Below, one piece after another: positions 12,576 through 16,211 of a stretch of DNA of 16,211 nt. The translations under genes were made by a program, and so were the position numbers. Source of the stretch: B13-G4 sp030606805 (lineage in GTDB: Bacteria > Desulfobacterota > Desulfobacteria > Desulfobacterales > ETH-SRB1); the NCBI GenBank assembly GCA_030606805.1, contig JAUWFS010000056.1:1-16211 (forward strand), given 5' to 3'. The notes beneath the pieces were generated by a model, which was not told the origin of the DNA, did no database searches, and was given only the letters and a program-made list of their open reading frames with translations. Every line of letters begins with the position of its first letter. Within the stretch, counting starts at the first letter, position 1.

Positions 12576-14306
12576 TTATTGAAAAAGTTGCAGATAGTTA
12601 GCAAAAAGCCTTGGGTTAACCCTGGAAAAGCGATCAAAATCTGTTATCATCTCCATTCCGGGTATTAAAGCTTTTACTACAGGTATATCAAGGTCTTTTC
12701 TGGTCAAGTTTACATATAGCGGTTTGTAGTTATTAGCTATAAGCAGAGTTTCAAGAATCGCCAGATCCTTAACAGGATTACTGGTTGAGTAATCGGGCAG
12801 ATTTTCAAAGCAAAGCGTCGGCAGCTCATCAGGGCCGGGATTTGAAGCAGATCCATTCGGGTAGGGATAGGGAGTTTCAGTTAACGCGGAAATAAGAGCT
12901 TTTTTGCCATCAAGGTGAGCAGCGGTTCCTTTAACGATTTCTTCGTTTTGGCTGACAACAAAACATTTATAGCATGGGACACCGAATGGCTGGCTTATAT
13001 CCTGGAATTGAACCACTATGCTTTTGGTTTTATACTCTTCCAATAAGTCTGCGATCTGAGGGTCTTCAGCCTCAAGCCTGAAGCATCGAGAGGGGTTATA
13101 AAGAGATAATCCTTCACTTTCGCGTTCAATGATTTCTAATAGGGCATTTATTTTTGCTTCTTCTATTGAGTTCCCGGACGCAAGACCGGTTGAACCAAGT
13201 CCGCTGAACAGATCAATTTCATCCAAATTGCAGAAGAGAAACACACACTGGGCTGGAAGCAGGATGGGTTGCATACTTTGACCACACTGCTGTTCACCTT
13301 CAAGCCAGAATAGTGCTTCGTTATTGTATGGAGTTTCTAAAACAAGATTGTTTGGATTTAATGCGTTTTTTCCATCTTTGATCAGATCCTCGTATTTTGC
13401 ATGTGTTAATGGATATTCCTTTATGAAATCAAATGTACCTTCCGAGGTAAAGCCGGCAAATGATGATCTGCGTTCAACTATTTCCATGCTGTATGATGCC
13501 CGTGCCGCATCAAGAGAAAGACCCTTGCCGTAACTGGTTTGATCGCCTATAAAAATATAGTTGTGGCGGCTGTTCCTGACGGAATAGCCGATATGCCATT
13601 TTCTGAGGAGCGCAAAAGGGCTCAGAGATGATTCATGCCTCATTTCCGTATCCGTGAGAATATCATATTCTGTAAGTTTGTTCAGAGCATGCTGGGAGGT
13701 TGTCTTAAGCGGAGTAATGTATTTATTTTTTTTTGAGCAATTCCCTGCTATTTTATCATAGATTCCGCGGATATGGACATAATTGTTTTGTATCTCCGAA
13801 AGTTTTTCTTTGCCGAACAATAGCGGAATTTTGATATCATCAGGCGCTGGCAGCGGCTTATGATCGAAGATGTTGTTTTTGAAAACAGCAATCCATTTTG
13901 AATGAAGATCATGATCGTCTAAAAGGCCGGATTTGATAAGGTTAAGCGGAGTGTAAGCTGAAAGCTTCTTTGTTTCTTCTGATTTAAAATATTTTTTAAA
14001 TAAGTTGAAGTTATCATATGATAGAGAAGCTTCATATAATAATGCCAACAAAGTATAATCATCGTGCTTTGCTTCCTTAATGAGTTGCTGCATCTTTGTA
14101 TCATCAAACTTTGCGATTATGTCTAAAAGATGCTTATGCATGTATGTATCATAGGGATGATCTCTCAAATACTCAATTGATTCTTCAAAACTGATTTTTT
14201 TCATCGGGCTGCATGAAAAATACCCAACCCCTGTCTCTGTATTCTTCAGACCCAGCTTATACACAATATTTATAAATGCCGGCTGTTTGGTATTATTATT
14301 GTTCAT
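12576..14306 (-). CDS. YcaO-domain protein with long N-terminal region, substrate unknown
   Basis: YcaO enzymes use ATP to activate peptide-backbone amides (azoline, thioamide and amidine formation). The 576 residues have a YcaO domain at about 215-570: DQTSYGKGLSLDAARASYSMEIVER (E275, E278, R279), then GSTGLASGNSIEEAKINALLEIIER (N379, E383, E391, E394, R395), the two ATP/magnesium-binding blocks. The third block reads SALTETPYPYP (474-483) where the family usually has an E-A-x-Q pattern, so the Gln position is altered. Residues 1-210 are helical and unrecognised. No precursor peptide, dehydrogenase, TfuA or peptidase gene lies nearby. The ATG at 14306 overlaps the UDP-glucuronate decarboxylase stop by 11 bases and has no clear binding site, so translation is likely coupled. 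Roles such as tailoring of a protein or small molecule remain open. Confidence 0.8.
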   Translation of the reverse strand: MNNNNTKQPAFINIVYKLGLKNTETGVGYFSCSPMKKISFEESIEYLRDHPYDTYMHKHLLDIIAKFDDTKMQQLIKEAKHDDYTLLALLYEASLSYDNFNLFKKYFKSEETKKLSAYTPLNLIKSGLLDDHDLHSKWIAVFKNNIFDHKPLPAPDDIKIPLLFGKEKLSEIQNNYVHIRGIYDKIAGNCSKKNKYITPLKTTSQHALNKLTEYDILTDTEMRHESSLSPFALLRKWHIGYSVRNSRHNYIFIGDQTSYGKGLSLDAARASYSMEIVERRSSFAGFTSEGTFDFIKEYPLTHAKYEDLIKDGKNALNPNNLVLETPYNNEALFWLEGEQQCGQSMQPILLPAQCVFLFCNLDEIDLFSGLGSTGLASGNSIEEAKINALLEIIERESEGLSLYNPSRCFRLEAEDPQIADLLEEYKTKSIVVQFQDISQPFGVPCYKCFVVSQNEEIVKGTAAHLDGKKALISALTETPYPYPNGSASNPGPDELPTLCFENLPDYSTSNPVKDLAILETLLIANNYKPLYVNLTRKDLDIPVVKALIPGMEMITDFDRFSRVNPRLFANYLQLFQ

Positions 14307-15252
14307 TTGTCAATATTTTATCAAAATATTCAACAGTCTTTTTCAGCCCCTCATCCAGTTTGATAATAGGCTCCCAGTCGAGTTTTTCTTTAGCCAGACT
14401 AATATCCGGCTGACGCCGGCATGGGTCATCCTGGGGCAGCGGCCTGAAAACAATCTTTGATTTAGAGCCGGTTATTTCTATGATTTTTTTTGCTAATTCA
14501 AGGACAGAGAATTCATTCGAGTTTCCAAGGTTGACCGGACCAGTGAAATCATCAGGACTGTTCATCATTTTGATCAGACCTTCTATTAAATCGTCAACAT
14601 AGCAAAAAGATCTGGTCTGTGAGCCGTCACCAAAGACAGTTATGTCCTTATTTGAAAGCGCCTGCACAATAAAATTGCTGACTACCCGGCCATCATTTGG
14701 ATGCATTAGCGGGCCATATGTATTAAATATCCTCGCAACTTTGATTTTAAGGCCATGCTGGCGGTAGTAGTCAAAAAAAAGTGTTTCAGCGCACCTTTTC
14801 CCCTCATCATAGCAAGACCTTGTTCCGACAGGATTTACTTTTCCCCAGTAACTTTCAGGCTGAGGATGAATTTCAGGGTCGCCGTAAACTTCGCTTGTCG
14901 ATGCCTGCAGGATTTTAGCCTTTACCCGTTTAGCCAGTCCCAGCATGTTGATGGCGCCGTGTACGCTCGTCTTTGTTGTCTGAACCGGATCAAACTGATA
15001 ATGAATCGGAGATGCGGGACAGGCAAGGTTGTATATTTCATCCGCCTCTATATAAAGCGGAAAAGTAATGTCATGACGCATAAATTCAAAATTCGGATTA
15101 GTTAGAAGGTCCGCTATATTTTTTCTGGTACCTGTAAAACAATTGTCAACGCATAGAACTTCATATCCTTCGCCGACCAGTCGTTTACAAAGATGAGAGC
15201 CCAAAAAGCCGGCACCGCCTGTGATTAATATGCGTTTATTATGATATATCAT
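14296..15252 (-). CDS. UDP-glucuronate decarboxylase (UDP-xylose synthase), SDR family
   Basis: Converts UDP-glucuronate to UDP-xylose with bound NAD, supplying pentose for surface glycans. The 318 residues show the NAD-binding TGGAGFLGSHL (11-21), D36 in the VDN motif, NLACPASPIHYQFDP (75-89), the catalytic TSEVYGDP (T119/S120, E121) and the YDEGKR signature (Y148, K152), which marks this enzyme class within the extended SDRs. It ends with the RRQPDIS motif. Length is typical of bacterial single-domain UXS. A good binding site (AGAGGA) overlaps the stop of the upstream glycosyltransferase gene, 11 bases before this start. Other epimerase/decarboxylase functions are less likely given YDEGKR and NLACPASP. 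Confidence 0.92.
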   Translation of the reverse strand: MIYHNKRILITGGAGFLGSHLCKRLVGEGYEVLCVDNCFTGTRKNIADLLTNPNFEFMRHDITFPLYIEADEIYNLACPASPIHYQFDPVQTTKTSVHGAINMLGLAKRVKAKILQASTSEVYGDPEIHPQPESYWGKVNPVGTRSCYDEGKRCAETLFFDYYRQHGLKIKVARIFNTYGPLMHPNDGRVVSNFIVQALSNKDITVFGDGSQTRSFCYVDDLIEGLIKMMNSPDDFTGPVNLGNSNEFSVLELAKKIIEITGSKSKIVFRPLPQDDPCRRQPDISLAKEKLDWEPIIKLDEGLKKTVEYFDKILTNEQ

Positions 15253-15263
15253 TGATATTCCTC

Positions 15264-16022
15264 TTAAACATAATTAAATTTTTTACATTTAGTAAAAGTA
15301 TGTTCATCTTTACCATACACTAATCCACCAAATGGATAAATTATTTTTTTAGCGTTATTATTTAAATAGGCTGCCCACCAGGAAAAAGTAGAATTACTAG
15401 AAATTAAATATTTGGATTGCTGTAACAATTTAAAATCGATTAAATCATCTGGGTTTGACAATACTGTTATATTTGGAAACAATTTTTTACTGTAATCTAT
15501 ATCATCTGTAAGTATTACAAACTTAATATTATAAAAACTTTCTTTCATTTTTTCCATAGATTTATAATAATAAGATATTGGTAATTCATTACCCCCTATA
15601 AAATCAGTACCTCTATTATGAATAAAACAATAATTATTATAGCTACCCATTAATGTTGAATATACTTTATCGTCTATCAAATTATCTACATTAAACCATT
15701 TTTTAATATTTTCATAATTGAAATCAAAAAATTCTGACTTTTGAAAATAACCATCTAATTCAGTATTATCTTGTATATTTAAATATTCTACTGGTAACTT
15801 ATTATTTTCATGTATATATTTAGCACAATAAATACCATTTAATTTATATTTGATAATCCCATCAATCTTGCCCAATGGAATATTAAATTTTTCTATATTA
15901 TTAGCCCAAAAAGGATGTAACTGTATATAATAATTATAACCAAACTTTTCAGCTATACTTCTACAGGTTGCGTATTCAAACATTTGATTGCCCAACCTAC
16001 CCTTCATTTCTATTGTTATCAT
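15264..16022 (-). CDS. Family 11 glycosyltransferase (alpha-1,2-fucosyltransferase-like)
   Basis: Likely transfers fucose (or a related deoxyhexose) from the GDP-sugar to a surface glycan. The 252 residues carry the GT11 N-terminal motif GRLGNQMFEYA (8-18), LDGYFQKSEFF (89-99), a basic loop HNRGTDF (H135-F141), and SNSTFSWWAAYLN (209-221), the last being the strongest family sign. The canonical HxRRxD is changed: the second Arg is Gly138, while H135, R137 and D140 are present. Shorter than many GT11 enzymes (about 280-300). The gene is clearly richer in A and T than the housekeeping genes, which points to transfer. ATG 16022 overlaps the TGA of the upstream partial gene (ATGA), so it is translationally coupled. 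Confidence 0.85.
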   Translation of the reverse strand: MITIEMKGRLGNQMFEYATCRSIAEKFGYNYYIQLHPFWANNIEKFNIPLGKIDGIIKYKLNGIYCAKYIHENNKLPVEYLNIQDNTELDGYFQKSEFFDFNYENIKKWFNVDNLIDDKVYSTLMGSYNNYCFIHNRGTDFIGGNELPISYYYKSMEKMKESFYNIKFVILTDDIDYSKKLFPNITVLSNPDDLIDFKLLQQSKYLISSNSTFSWWAAYLNNNAKKIIYPFGGLVYGKDEHTFTKCKKFNYV

Positions 16023-16211
16023 TTATTTAATTTATCCACAATTTTATTAGCACAACCGTTAAAATCAAAAAATTCTTTATATATTTTTTTGCCATTTTCT
16101 ACATATTTTGTAATTTCTTCATCAGTCTTATTACATACAACTGATTGTATAGTATCTAATTTATTATGTGGTAACTTTATTCCGATATCATCAAAATTAA
16201 ATTCATCATAC
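16019..16211 (-). CDS. Partial gene, C-terminal 63 residues, probably a glycan-synthesis enzyme
   Basis: Reading from the window edge on the minus strand, an open frame runs through to a TGA at 16019-16021 (visible ending: KEFFDFNGCANKIVDKLNK). The 63 residues are charged and helical (KTDEEITKYVENGKKIYKEF), the kind of C-terminus often seen in glycosyltransferases, but no catalytic motif is in view, so the function is not assigned. The stop overlaps the start of the GT11 gene in an ATGA. Same AT-rich composition as that gene. The 5' end lies outside the window. Confidence 0.75.
   Translation of the reverse strand, partial: YDEFNFDDIGIKLPHNKLDTIQSVVCNKTDEEITKYVENGKKIYKEFFDFNGCANKIVDKLNK

Overview
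The window reads as part of a chromosome from an anaerobic, moderately AT-rich Gram-negative bacterium, most likely a Desulfobacterota (former Deltaproteobacteria, sulfate-reducer type) lineage. Reasons: the dnaG-rpoD-tRNA-Met order, a two-gene SufC/SufB (SMS-like) iron-sulfur system without SufS/SufE, the paired TIGR03545/TIGR03546-type envelope proteins, and intergenic repeats of the kind common in that group. Taxonomy is inferred from gene content and recognised sequence character only.

Layout, left half (plus strand): the 3' end of dnaG (2-685); a 159-bp inverted-repeat element; rpoD (883-2649) with a hairpin after it; a tRNA-Met(CAT) with its own sigma70-like promoter and an intrinsic terminator; a NIF3-family dinuclear-metal protein (2859-3977); a 108-bp palindromic element overlapping the NIF3 stop codon; a coiled-coil/zinc-ribbon protein (4106-4816); the RNase P RNA gene (about 5114-5513) bracketed by two copies of an inverted-repeat element built from 9-nt TAAAGTGCC units; the overlapping sufC-sufB pair (5820-7741); a degenerate CGAAA-rich inverted repeat; a large protein with a C-terminal HPr domain (8039-9343); a third copy of the 9-nt-unit element; and ispD (9565-10260), whose start codon begins two bases after that element.

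Right half (minus strand, transcribed right to left): an AT-rich sugar/glycan block whose upstream part lies outside the window. Partial gene (16019-16211) -> GT11 fucosyltransferase-like protein -> UDP-glucuronate decarboxylase -> YcaO-domain protein -> TIGR03546-type membrane protein -> TIGR03545-type AsmA-like protein. Stops and starts overlap or sit within 11-56 bases, so this is probably one transcription unit. It ends convergently with ispD, overlapping it by 17 bp.

How it fits together: the left half is housekeeping (replication priming, primary sigma factor, tRNA maturation, Fe-S assembly, isoprenoid synthesis). The right half looks like envelope/polysaccharide synthesis (UDP-xylose supply, fucosyl-type transfer) joined to a YcaO enzyme of unknown substrate and an envelope protein pair of unknown function. 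The points most worth following are the three-copy 9-nt-unit element, whose core is flipped in one copy while its arms keep their polarity; the HPr domain on an unrecognised 330-residue N-terminal region; and the YcaO protein with an altered C-terminal motif lying between glycan genes and the TIGR03545/03546 pair.
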